From NCBI GenBank assembly GCA_000498155.1, contig AXZN01000002.1, positions 248,001 to 312,000 of the forward strand: a DNA stretch of 64,000 nucleotides, given 5' to 3'. Below are positions 33,548-43,553 of the stretch, piece by piece. The position numbers were made by a program, and so were the translations under genes. This stretch comes from Shiraia sp. slf14 (lineage: Eukaryota > Ascomycota > Dothideomycetes > Pleosporales > Shiraiaceae). Positions within the stretch are counted from its first letter, which is position 1; every line of letters starts with the position of its first letter. The notes beneath the pieces were generated by a model, which saw nothing but the letters and a program-made list of their open reading frames with translations, was not told the origin of the DNA and searched no databases.

Positions 33548-35060
33548 CTAAGCTTTATCGCCATCACCTTGCCCATTCGCAGCTGTACTCTTCGTGCTCT
33601 TTGCACTTCTCACGCTCTTCAAGCTCTTCTTGCTCGTTGTGCGTCTTAGCTTCGCTTTGAATTTCTTCCACTTTTCCTGTAATTTGCCTGTTTCGTCTTC
33701 CCTGTCCTTCTCGTCTCTGTAGCTGTCTAGGCTCCCTCTAGGATAATCTGCTTCACTACCTAGATCTACGCTCTCGATGTTCCTGGTGTGACGGGCTTCA
33801 TGGCGTGTGTCTTTTTGGCGGGCGAGGATGACGAATTGGATGGTTTGCCAGGCGGGCATGTTTGCTATGGGGCCGTCGAGGGGGTTATTTTGGGAAGCTG
33901 GGTTTTTCCATGGACAGTGTTCGCGGTGGGATTCGACGAGATTAAGGCGCAGGGATTCGATGGGGACATCGAGCTTTTTGCTCATTTCTCTCAGGCGCGC
34001 GTCCGAAGAGAGCCATAGACCTAAGCGCTGAAAGCAGTGGTTGCAGATTGCGAGGCTTATCCTGGACTCAGATGCGCCTGTCCAGCCGAATAGGGCGAGT
34101 GTTAATGCGACCATGTCTGCGGGGGACGATGGAGCGGATGTTGTGGTGTTATCTGAGCCTGTTGGTCTGAAGACGTTTGATGGTATGCGTTCAAGGATAT
34201 CTTTGATTGTTGGGTTGGGGTATATTATATTTTCGAGGAGTGGGAGGTCGGCGGAGATGGATTGAAAAGAGCTATAGCGGGCGAGTAGGTCAGCTGAGCA
34301 CTGCGCTCGACTGGCAATGGAGATGTGGTAGATATCCTCTGCGATTGATTAGTTTGTGTTCCATATAAGAAAAGATAGAGAGCTTGCCTGGACAACCGCG
34401 CTTCCTCCATAAACATTCTTCATCGTGGCCTGATGCTATCAAATCCTTGAATTTGTCGACAAGCTTCCCATCAATCTCTGCTACTAGATCTTCGCTCATT
34501 TCGATAGTTTTTCCATTGGCATCTTTCCGCTTAGGTCTCAGCTTGACCGCAACACGCTTCTCGCAGCCGCCTTTACATGCCACAGTATTCCATGTGTCGC
34601 AACTCCAACCTCTCCTCGCCCACTGCACCTCGTTGATGGCATCAGGCTTGTTGGTCCACCTCTTCACATCTGCAAAGGTCTTTAGTCTGGAGAGAAACTG
34701 CTCCTGGCTATGTGGCAAGAAATTTGGTATCTTCCGTGGTGTAAGAGCTGCTGGTGTGGCATCCTTTCCAACGACCCTAACAGTGCCTTGTCGTTTTGGT
34801 GTGAGGAGTTGATCCTTGAGAGCTTGAATGCGCGCTTGGCTAGCAGATATGCTTCTATCGACTTCCATGCTCTGGTTGGAACTTCTTGGGCGTTTGTTCG
34901 GAGGTTCTGGAGTCAGGGGGTGAGAGAGGGAAGTTGTTGAAGTGTTCGATCCTTGCAGGGTGCTCGCTAGGGAGGTGGTCGAGGTACCAGCTGCAATGTT
35001 GTCCAGGATGCGATAGAACTTGCGCTTGGTGGTCGCGAGGGCTGGCTGTGCCTCTGCCAT
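33548..35060 (-). CDS. C3HC zinc-finger protein, NIPA/Rsm1-like
   Basis: Probable nuclear protein. The family includes fission yeast Rsm1 (mRNA export) and human NIPA (F-box-like). Minus-strand exons 35060-34388 and 34338-33548 join to 487 residues. The C3HC domain (about residues 105-225) shows RGWSCDTWNTVACKGGC and the downstream HDEECLWRKRGCPEDIY, which supply the Cys/His zinc ligands. The second exon carries the Rsm1-type C-terminal region with CNHCFQRLGLW and HREHCPWKN, a second zinc-binding set, then a lysine/serine-rich tail. The 49-bp intron uses a GC donor (CCAG|GCAAGC); no nearby GT donor keeps the zinc motif intact. I place the start at MAEAQPALATTKRKFY; an in-frame ATG lies 24 codons upstream. 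Confidence 0.88.
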
Positions 35061-35666
35061 GACTGCGAAAACGTAGGTAGCGGTAGACGATATTGCGATA
35101 GTCGGTAGGCTTGAGTGAATGTGATTTCTCACGGTTTAGTGGCACAGTCCTTTGTGACGATCTTTGTTTACCGCCCGGTTCTGTGTGGAAGACGAGTGCT
35201 GCGATGGCAATACAAGCGCTCGAAGTTAAGGCTGTACTGCGGGTATGAATATGGCGACCCACTGTAAGGTCGTGTGCTCGTTGGGGGATACGGTTATGGA
35301 TAGCTAATCCACAAGCTGCCGTTGTCATGGCGTCGAGAACCAAAAGGGAAACCCCCGATACGCTTTTCCCGCGGCGCTAAATTCACGGGTAGCGCGTTAC
35401 GTCAGGCACTGCAACCCCACCAAAGCTCAGCCCTGCAACAGAAGCAAAGCAAACTAATGTTCTGGTAGCTCATGCCTGCACCGATTGCGCCATTCAAGTA
35501 TTTTCTCCTAGCTTTTACCATCCTGGCTTTCTCACTATCAAACCCATCAATTGTGACCCGTAGTGTTACTCGATTTATACAATTGAAGCAGCACATTTAC
35601 CCCTCGTTGCACCTCTCAAAACCCTTCCATAGCAATACCACCAGCCAAGCTCTACACATACACAAA
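35061..35666. promoter_or_regulatory. Divergent promoter between C3HC gene and MET22
   Basis: About 600 bp head-to-head region. No RNA gene seen. From 35472 the plus strand is continuously open in frame with MET22, giving a possible N-terminal extension. Confidence 0.5.
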
Positions 35667-36731
35667 ATGGCGTACGAGAAGGAGCTCGAAGTAGCCCTGC
35701 TAGCTGTTCAACGCGCTTCCATCCTGACCAAGACGGTTTACTCAAGCCATTCAAAAGGCACCTTATCCAAGAGTGATTCTTCACCTGTCACTATCGGCGA
35801 CTTCGGCGCCCAAGCCCTCATCATCGCTTCTATCAAACATGCTTTTCCCAATGACGAAGTAGTCGGCGAAGAAGATGCTGATGATTTGCGCAATAATGAA
35901 CAAGAACGAAAACTAGTCTGGGATCTAGTACAAGCTGCGAAGCTCGAAGACAGTGCTGCAGAGGACAAGATAGGCGGGCCAATCAAGAGTGTCGACGACA
36001 TGCTCACAGCACTCGACAGTGGTCGAAGCAATGGTGGGAGGAATGGCAGAATCTGGGCACTAGATCCCATTGACGGCACAAAGGGCTTTCTACGCGGCGG
36101 ACAATATGCTGTCTGCCTTGCCCTAATGGTAGACGGTGTTCCTACCGTGGGAGTCATTGGCTGTCCTAACCTCCCAATTGACGATTCAGCTCCTTTAGAT
36201 GGCTCTATTGGTACTGATGCCGACGACAAGGAGGGAAAGGGTGTTTTATTTGGTGGTGTCAAAGGCGAAGGAGCTACGAGCCGCCCTTTGAGCAGAGGAG
36301 CCCTGCAAGAAGCCAAAAAGATTTCCATGAGCCCACTCTCAGACGTCAGTCAAGCCACATTTTGCGAATCAGTAGAGGCAGGGCACTCAAGCCACGGCGA
36401 TAACGCAGCTATCGCATCCAAACTCAACATCACAAAGCCCTCTGTACGCATGGATTCTCAAGCAAAGTATGTCTCCATTGCTCGTGGAGCTGGCGACATT
36501 TACCTCCGACTACCTGTGAGCAAGTCCTATGAAGAGAAGATTTGGGATCATGCTGCTGGGGTGGTCATTGTTCAGGAAGCTGGTGGTGAGGTCACCGATG
36601 CCTGGGGCAAGCCTCTCAATTTTGGAATTGGAAGGACGTTGAAGGAGAATAAGGGTGTTGTTGCTGCACCAAAGGATGTGTTCCCAAAGGTTATTGAGGT
36701 TGTCAAGGAGGTTCTGAGTGCAAAGCTATAG
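35667..36731 (+). CDS. MET22: 3'(2'),5'-bisphosphate nucleotidase (Met22/Hal2)
   Basis: Hydrolyses 3'-phosphoadenosine 5'-phosphate to AMP in sulfate assimilation. It protects RNA exonucleases from pAp inhibition and in yeast is the salt target Hal2. Single exon, 354 residues from MAYEKELEVALLAVQRA, the family start. Metal-site residues are visible in VGEEDADD, the signature DPIDGTKGFLRGGQ (about residues 131-144) and IWDHAAGVVIVQEAGG near the C-terminus, the inositol-monophosphatase-superfamily set. The frame continues 65 codons upstream to an ATG at 35472 with a hydrophobic then basic, acid-free sequence that could act as a targeting peptide. Head-to-head with the C3HC gene. Confidence 0.96.
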   Translation: MAYEKELEVALLAVQRASILTKTVYSSHSKGTLSKSDSSPVTIGDFGAQALIIASIKHAFPNDEVVGEEDADDLRNNEQERKLVWDLVQAAKLEDSAAEDKIGGPIKSVDDMLTALDSGRSNGGRNGRIWALDPIDGTKGFLRGGQYAVCLALMVDGVPTVGVIGCPNLPIDDSAPLDGSIGTDADDKEGKGVLFGGVKGEGATSRPLSRGALQEAKKISMSPLSDVSQATFCESVEAGHSSHGDNAAIASKLNITKPSVRMDSQAKYVSIARGAGDIYLRLPVSKSYEEKIWDHAAGVVIVQEAGGEVTDAWGKPLNFGIGRTLKENKGVVAAPKDVFPKVIEVVKEVLSAKL

Positions 36732-37097
36732 AGTAATTGTAAAAATGAAATATGTACCCGAAAAGGCCCGTTATGAAGCCTTTCAGAACACACATCTGCT
36801 TGAAGTCTCATGGTGTTCTACTTCATTGGCTGTATCGCTGCTGGCTGGCTCAAAGCGCAATTTTTGGTTCTAAGACGAACTTCAGTAGATCGACTGATCA
36901 TGCTGTTGGTAGAAGTCTAGGCAGTGTAGTAATATTAGCAAGTCTTACTAAAAAATCAAAACCTTACAATAAAAAAAATGGAGCAGTTGGTTCCAGGGCG
37001 GTGGTCTGCTTCGTCGTAGTGTCACCGATGCCCATCGCCCACATAATTAGTTGATCACCGCCACTTGAGACTTGGTTTAGGACTCGGACTTTCAGCC
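36732..37097. other. Short intergenic region, MET22 to P450
   Basis: 3' flank of MET22 and upstream region of the P450; A-rich tract near 36950-36980. Nothing else seen. Confidence 0.6.
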
Positions 37098-38808
37098 ATG
37101 ATTTCAATCGTCTATCTGACCGTAATAGCTTGCATTTATGTTGTAGCCAAAATTATCTACAGGATTTTCTTCCATCCTTTGGCATCTTTTCCTGGTCCTA
37201 AGCTCGCTGCCGCAACTTCACTTTATACTGCTTATTATGACATATTTCAGTCTGGGGTAGTGAAGCTTTTCCCTGAGTTGCACGAGAAGTATGGGCCCAT
37301 CATTAGATTACAACCTAGTCACCTTCACGTTGCAGACCTTGAAGGATACAACCAGTAAAAAATACCTAAGACAACTCTTCGAAGTTGGTTTGATGGTAAC
37401 ACATACATAGAATCCACCGCGTTGGCTCATCCTTCGACCGAGTATGGAACGACGTTCCTTTTATATCCGGATCCCTTGAATCCAAAGAAACTCTCCTCGA
37501 GACCCGAAAACGTAGAGAATTCTTATCCCCCTTCTTCAGCAAAGCAGCCATTTCTCGCATCGAACCCCAACTGCATGGTCGCAAAATCGCCCAGCTCCTC
37601 GACACTCTTGCTCGAGCCAACAACACTGTTGTAGATTTTCACTATGCATTCCACTGCCTCACCGCAGACCTCGCCATGGATTACAGCTTCCGAAGCAGCC
37701 TGAACGCACTCGCTGCTCCTGGCTTCCGCAACCACGTGCTCGAAAACTTCATGGAAGGCTTCAGCTTCACGACAACTGTAGCAATCTATCTCCCAACCCT
37801 CTTCAGCGTAACCAATAAGCTCCTGTCCTTGCTCCCAGAACACCTAACAGAGAAGTACTTCGCATATGCACACGGTCTCGAAGCGATGCAAGCCCTCATT
37901 CGAGAAAGGGTTGACGATGCGGTTCAACGCGCTGACGCAGACGGCGGGAAAAGACCCTCAAACGAAGAAGGTGGATTTACCATGTTCGATGCCATGGCGC
38001 GGCCTATTGCTGCCAAAAATCAGGTTCGTCCGTCGAAGAGGGACATGGTGGCTGAGGGATGTTTGATGGTTGTCGCAGGGACGGGTACGTCTGCTCGTAC
38101 GCTGCAGGTAGTTTTATGGAATGTCACACAGAATGTCGATATACAAACTAAACTTGTTGCCGAGCTAAAGCGTGGAATCGGGAAGGATGAAATGGTTTCT
38201 TCGGCGAGGCTTGAGGGCGAGGGGTTTGAGTATCTTCGTGCTGTGGTGAAGGAGGGCTTGAGGTTGAGTTTTGGGGTGCCCGGGGTGATGGCGAGAAGGG
38301 CGCCTAAGCAGGGAGTAACTATGTGCGGGAGGTTTATTCCTGGTGGTGTAAGTGCAAATCTTCTGATTTTACCTTCTGTAAAGTGGACGAACGCTAAGGG
38401 TTTGCGTTCCAGACAACTGTCAGTGCTGGCATTTATATGCAAAATATGGATCCAGTTACTTTCCCTTCTCCGACCATCTTCGATCCCGAACGCTGGGTAT
38501 GCGACGCCGAAACTTTTAAAACCCGCGATAAGCAGATGTTGAGCTTTTCCAGAGGGAGTCGATCGTGTCTTGGAATGAAGTAAGTTTCATCTTTTCTTTT
38601 CCCAACTTAAGTAGCCGATCGTTGCAAAACTAACGATTCTAATAGCTTTGCTTACGCCACACTGCATCTTGTAGTCGCACATCTATTTCGCAGATTCGAC
38701 ATTACGACAGATGGGTATACGACGGCGAAGGATATGGAGTGGGTGGATCAATTTGTTCCGTTGCTGATGGGAAGGGTCAAGGGAATGGTGAAGGTTAGAA
38801 ATGAGTAA
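37098..38808 (+). CDS. Cytochrome P450 monooxygenase (trichodiene-oxygenase-like fungal group)
   Basis: Microsomal haem monooxygenase; substrate unknown. Exons 37098-37354, 37411-38347, 38413-38579 and 38646-38808 join over 56-, 65- and 66-bp introns to 507 residues. It starts with one membrane anchor (about residues 4-22), then the hinge FFHPLASFPGPKLAA. The I-helix reads VAGTGTSARTL, so the usual acidic residue before the catalytic Thr is Gly. The K-helix ExxR is present as KEGLR, the PERF-type motif as DPERW, and the haem-binding loop as FSRGSRSCLGM (Cys about residue 450). Sequence order and the neutral I-helix resemble a large fungal group annotated as trichodiene-oxygenase-like; that does not imply that chemistry. 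No terpene or polyketide synthase is in the window, so it is probably not part of a classic metabolite cluster here. Confidence 0.93.
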
Positions 38809-39911
38809 GGCTCATGAACCTCAACGCGTCTGAGACACGCATAATAACAGTTGCATCACGGATTGCTGTTTATTGATAACGATTATTAAGCATGGCGGGT
38901 GCAATGTTGGTTTGACGGAATAAGTTCGGTACAGGATTTCTCCCGCCTTTCAATGCACGTGTACGTAGCGGGCTTAAAGTTGTGTATCTATGAGGAATCG
39001 GAGTCAGAGTATGTGCAGGAGTTGTTGAAGTAGGTATATGTACGTCCTTCCCCACCTCTTCCCAACAGTGCGCATTTCTGTTTCGAGCCAATCATATGGT
39101 TCCGTATGCGGGTGTGGGCAACATCATCGCTGTTCGTTCTATGCGGAGATATGTTGTTGCTCCATTTGTTGTCGTACACTATCGTATTGCTGTGCCTCTT
39201 TGGCATAAAATGCGTGGCATAAAGTGCAAGCGAAGTAACGTGCCTCCTCAAAGTGAAGCGACACGAACAAAAAGGCAACTCTTACCTCTTCGAAATAGCC
39301 GTTGGGTAATACATAGCCGTTGGGCAATACGAGGGACTTTTGGCTCTAAGGTTACTTGCAGTAAGCTTCAGGCGTGCCGTCTTGAAATTCAGGTCTCAAC
39401 CACGACTTTAAGACTTGACACCAATCTTGATCGGCGATCGTGTGGCCTGGCTCGCATTTTCCTCGAAGTCCACTCGGACTCTGCCGAGGAAGGATTGTAC
39501 CTAAAGCGTTAGGGGTGTACCTCTCAATTAGCGAAAGTTTCGGGACATTCCGCAGGGATTTCGGCCCACGGAAGCTTGCTTGTTGTCGTAGAGATCTACG
39601 ATATAGTCAGCATTATGAGCCTATTCCCCTAGACCCGGCCGTGTTCCGAGACACTAGTTGTGAACTTGGTTGACTTGGGCATTGCACCAAAAACCCATTC
39701 TTTTTCGTATATCTGCATGTCAGATGGTGTGTGTGGAGTTAAAGTCGGAGGTGCCCCGAGTGCTTTGCTCCGATCCTGCTACTTCCCTGATTCTGCGACT
39801 TTCAACACAGTGCTTGATGGAAACGAAGATCAACTGTCAGTGCAGATCGATTCATTCTCAATTATTGGAGGTGCCCTTATTTTCTCAATGCCTACGGAGT
39901 GAAGCTCTGTA
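38809..39911. other. Intergenic region with a small tandem duplication
   Basis: No gene supported. An 18-bp tandem duplication (TAGCCGTTGGGTAATACA and a two-mismatch copy) lies at 39296-39331. Confidence 0.55.
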
Positions 39912-41160
39912 ATGGCACCCGCGAGCGGTGTTGATGCATTAGCGCTTCGAAAGCGCCTGCCCTACCCTGTCCCAGATCCTGTAACATCGCGAACCTCTCC
40001 ACCAACAAGAGCTAGTCTCTCGATAGAAGGGGGATTCATCGAGGCCTGGGCTCAAGGATACTACGTGGGTAGCTTGATCATTCTGATATTGATCGTTTTC
40101 TGCAATTATCGTTCCGGGGTTTGGCTTCATAAGCTCATTCTTCTTGAGGTAAGCTTGGCTTGGGACTCTCGAGTTACAATGTACTAATGGTACAAAGCTC
40201 GTTCTTGCTATTTGGCATGGAACTTTTATCTTTTTTGCAGACCCCACCTACGGCTGGTACCTGTCGTCTACGGCGACCCTCCTCTTTATTTCTTATTTTC
40301 TCCACAACGTCATTGCCTGGCTCAAGATTCGACCCTTCTTACCCCTCTGGGGCTCCCGATTCTTCATAATTTCCCTCATATGCATCCAGCCTTTCTGGGT
40401 AGCCGAAGCATGGTCCAACTTTGAATACTTCAACTCCCTCGGCTCTCAAGCAAATATACAAATGCGACCGTGGGAAGCCCTGTTTCGAGATCCTTGGTGG
40501 ATCTTCACAACGTGGAACCTTTTCACTGCCGTCAGAAAGACCTACAACATCAAGCTATGGACGCTCATCAAGATAAACCGCCGATTTGGTGTGATGCTCC
40601 TGTGCATGACGCTATCTATTGTGTTCCTGCTCGCCGACGTAGTTGTCACCGCCGCGAGATTGACAAAAGATAGCGGTATCAACCCATATTGGAGATTTGC
40701 ATTGGTTTTCAAGTGTGCGTCTGACACTATATTCCTGGATGATTTCAAATCTGTACTCGACGATATCACTGTGCGCCGATATTGCTCTGGAGATGGTGCG
40801 AGCCGATTTGGGTCTTTCGCATATCCACGCTTCAGTGGAAGATATTCTGTTTCTGGACTTCATGGAAAAGAGTCTGTCGATCAAGGCTTATTCCAAAACC
40901 CATTTAGTCAAGATAGCAGTACTGCTGTATCGTCTCAAGCATCCCGAACAATATCTCTGAACCCTTTCAAAAAGCAACCGTTGGTTCCGAAGATTCAAGT
41001 TGACACAGAGACAACAATCACATCGCAGGCGATGCAGCCTGGATATACAGATTGGGGAAACCACACTTCGCTGGCCAGACCGGCTCATGCTGTGCGTGAC
41101 AAGGATCGGCTATGGAGGGTCGAAACCGATGCCAGTTTATTCAATGGGCGCATGTTGTGA
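39912..41160 (+). CDS. Seven-helix membrane protein with long cytosolic tail, function unknown
   Basis: Exons 39912-40148 and 40198-41160 flank a 49-bp intron (GTAAGC donor, ACTAATG branch point) and join to 399 residues. Seven hydrophobic segments can be counted: YYVGSLIILILIVF, LILLELVLAIWHGTFIFF, YLSSTATLLFISYFLHNVIAW, FFIISLICIQPFWVAEAW, a weaker WWIFTTWNLF, FGVMLLCMTLSIVFLLADVVV and WRFALVFKCASDTIFL. Then comes a ~150-residue Ser/Thr-rich hydrophilic tail. The N-terminal ~50 residues are polar with no signal peptide. This is a receptor-like topology, close to fungal orphan integral membrane proteins, but I cannot name a family. It sits between a P450 and an RTA1 protein. Confidence 0.82.
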
Positions 41161-42232
41161 GCCGTTTCACTTTCCTAATCTAAAATTTCCTTTGTTTGTT
41201 TTCTTTAGTATGATAAGATACCCAAATCGTCCCGGCGCTGGCGCTTTTGGTTTATGACAGATTTCCTTCTAAGTCCTGGATCAAACACGCCGTTGTATTT
41301 CTTGTAATGGCTCAGAGCTCTAATTCTCCCATTTAAAATCTCTTACTTTTGACCAAATATGATAATTCTATACCTACATTTATGTTTGTAATAGCATAAG
41401 AAAGTATTGCATCTTCTAAGGCAAAAGCACCACTACTAAGCCAATAAGTTGTAGTTCTTCGCGGGTACAACCTACGGTATGCAGAAAACACGCCATTGTG
41501 TTATGTGCAAAATGCGAATCTGACTAAAGGGTACTCAAACTGAGGCTGATATGGCAGTGACATATATCCAACACGCTAGTAGTAAGCTGGCCAAGATTCA
41601 TGACATCAACCCAGCATAGGAGCCACAAAGTTCTCATGGGGTGATTGTTGGATTTACGTGAGCCTTACTCAATGGTTACACGGAACCATGTGCTTGTTCG
41701 TACAATTATTCCTGATAGAGATGTCACGTAATTTCGAAGCAAGCATATGAAAAAGTATCAGTGTTTTCGAAAAATGTTGTACGCGACTTCCTAAGCCACA
41801 CTGAAAAGGTTTGGGTACAACTTGTCAAACCTTATCTGGAGATTTAGCGAGCTCCTCCCCCTGCCGAGCCACCACCAGTGTAAGCCTTACTCGGGGTCAG
41901 AACCATTCATTGTTGCACGATACATATGCCTGAATATCCACTCGAGAATGATTTGTTGTGGAACTGGGTCTCTTTCGATTGGGTCGCTCGCCTATTCGTA
42001 TTACTGCGGCCGCTTAGATGCAGGCAATAACATATCGTACAAATTCTCTCAAAATCGACGCGAGGTAAGGCAGAATCGTTGGCAAGATGGTACTCAGGGG
42101 TTGGAGGTGTAGCATTTAGGTCGCCAAACATTCATGAAAGTATGAAAGACAACAAAATTTACTGTGTTACTGTACGCATTCTTCGTTTCGCGTTGACCGT
42201 TCCTTTTAAACGCGAAAGGCTCATCGTCAAGT
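41161..42232. other. Intergenic region upstream of the RTA1-like gene
   Basis: AT-moderate sequence with no supported gene or repeat. A GATCACG-free, TATA-poor stretch leads into the RTA1-like gene; CTTTTAAACG near 42205 is the only TATA-like signal. Confidence 0.5.
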
Positions 42233-43303
42233 ATGGCCTCTCCAACTTCTAACTTACTCTGCGCTACTCCACCTACCTCTACTACCTCGTGCGCGACGAT
42301 TGTACCTGGTCTTCACGGCTATGTCCCACCAGAAGCTTGCAACGCACAGTGGGCATATAAACCATCTTTCCCCGCCGCAGTCGCATTCGTCGTCCTCTTC
42401 GGCACCCTTACACTGGCTCATGTATGCCTTGCTATAGCTTTCCGTAAAGGCTTCTGCTGGGTCATAATCATGGGCACCGCCTGGGAGACCGCTGCATTCA
42501 TCATGCGCTCTCTCGGCGCACGCAACCAACAAAACAGCAGCTACGCAATCGCAAGCCAATTCCTCTTCCTCCTCGCACCGCTCTGGATAAACGCTTTCGT
42601 ATACATGGTTGGGGGCCGGCTTGTGTGGACATACCATCCAGAGAAGAAAGTGTGGTGCTTCAAGGCAACACGTCTAGGCATGTTGTTCGTTACCCTCGAC
42701 ATACTGAGCTTCCTCGTTCAAGCTACCGGAGGCCTCATGCTGAGCCCGGGGAACGAAGCGAGTATCATAGAGCTTGGGAAAACGATATACATGGTTGGCG
42801 TGGGCGTGCAGCAAGTCTTCATCATTGTGTTCATCGCCCTGATTGGTAAGTTCCTGCGCGACACAATTAAGGCAGAAAAGTTTGGAACGCTACCAACTAA
42901 TGGAGTTGTTGAAAAGCGTCCGTTGTGGAAGTTACTCATCTACGCATTATGCCTAGTTTTGGTCCTGATGACCATACGCATTATCTTTCGTCTCACGGAG
43001 TTTTCGCGAGGCATAGATCCTAGAGTCAATAAACTTCCTTACCAGGAAGGCTATGCGCTGGGTTTAGATGCTTTTCCGATGGTATTGGCTTCGTTCATTC
43101 TGGCCGTGGTACATCCGGGATTGGTATTGAAAGGACCAGGAAGTGAGTTCCCATCGCGGAAAGAACGAAGAGCGGAGACGAAAGGGAAGGAAGCGGCAAA
43201 GAAGAGAAATAAGGATCCAAGGAAGAGGGATTATGGGATTGAGCTTGAGTGGGGATCCAGAAATGTGGACTCGAGTAGTAACGAAGGTCTCCTCCGTAGG
43301 TGA
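42233..43303 (+). CDS. RTA1-family lipid-translocating/resistance membrane protein
   Basis: Fungal seven-helix membrane protein of the RTA1 family (Rta1, Rsb1, Pug1). Members confer resistance to 7-aminocholesterol or sphingoid bases, probably through lipid handling. Single exon, 356 residues. The extracytoplasmic N-terminus precedes helices such as AAVAFVVLFGTLTLAHVCLA and FLFLLAPLWINAFVYMVGG. The family block FVTLDILSFLVQATGG and the segment TIRIIFRLTEF.RG are present, ending in YALGLDAFPMVLASFILAVVHPG. The tail is highly basic (SRKERRAETKGKEAAKKR). The start at 42233 gives a Thr/Cys-rich N-terminus normal for the family. Confidence 0.93.
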   Translation: MASPTSNLLCATPPTSTTSCATIVPGLHGYVPPEACNAQWAYKPSFPAAVAFVVLFGTLTLAHVCLAIAFRKGFCWVIIMGTAWETAAFIMRSLGARNQQNSSYAIASQFLFLLAPLWINAFVYMVGGRLVWTYHPEKKVWCFKATRLGMLFVTLDILSFLVQATGGLMLSPGNEASIIELGKTIYMVGVGVQQVFIIVFIALIGKFLRDTIKAEKFGTLPTNGVVEKRPLWKLLIYALCLVLVLMTIRIIFRLTEFSRGIDPRVNKLPYQEGYALGLDAFPMVLASFILAVVHPGLVLKGPGSEFPSRKERRAETKGKEAAKKRNKDPRKRDYGIELEWGSRNVDSSSNEGLLRR

Positions 43304-43553
43304 AAGGCTGATGAACATTTTTTGTATAGAGTACCTGTAGCTTTAAGGATGCAGCTAGATGTTACACATATGAATCAATTGCTTGTTATCGTACAAGATC
43401 ACGTTTGAAGAATGTTCATTGGCCAATCGCGCCATGTAGATTATTAACAATTAAAACTTTTTCTAATGGTTTTATACTCGAAGTGGTGAACGCTCGTTGA
43501 CTTTGGATCATGAACTGACGTCATGATTTACTTGACAGATGTCACGGGTACCT

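Noticed and set aside
37355..37410. Frameshift or pseudogene in the P450 at the first in-frame stop
   Set aside because: A GTAAAA donor and CATAG acceptor remove 56 bp and restore a continuous family-like sequence (EGYNQ|IHRVGSSFDRVW).
37098..43303. Secondary-metabolite cluster (P450, seven-helix protein, RTA1)
   Set aside because: No polyketide synthase, NRPS, terpene synthase or prenyltransferase backbone gene occurs in the window.
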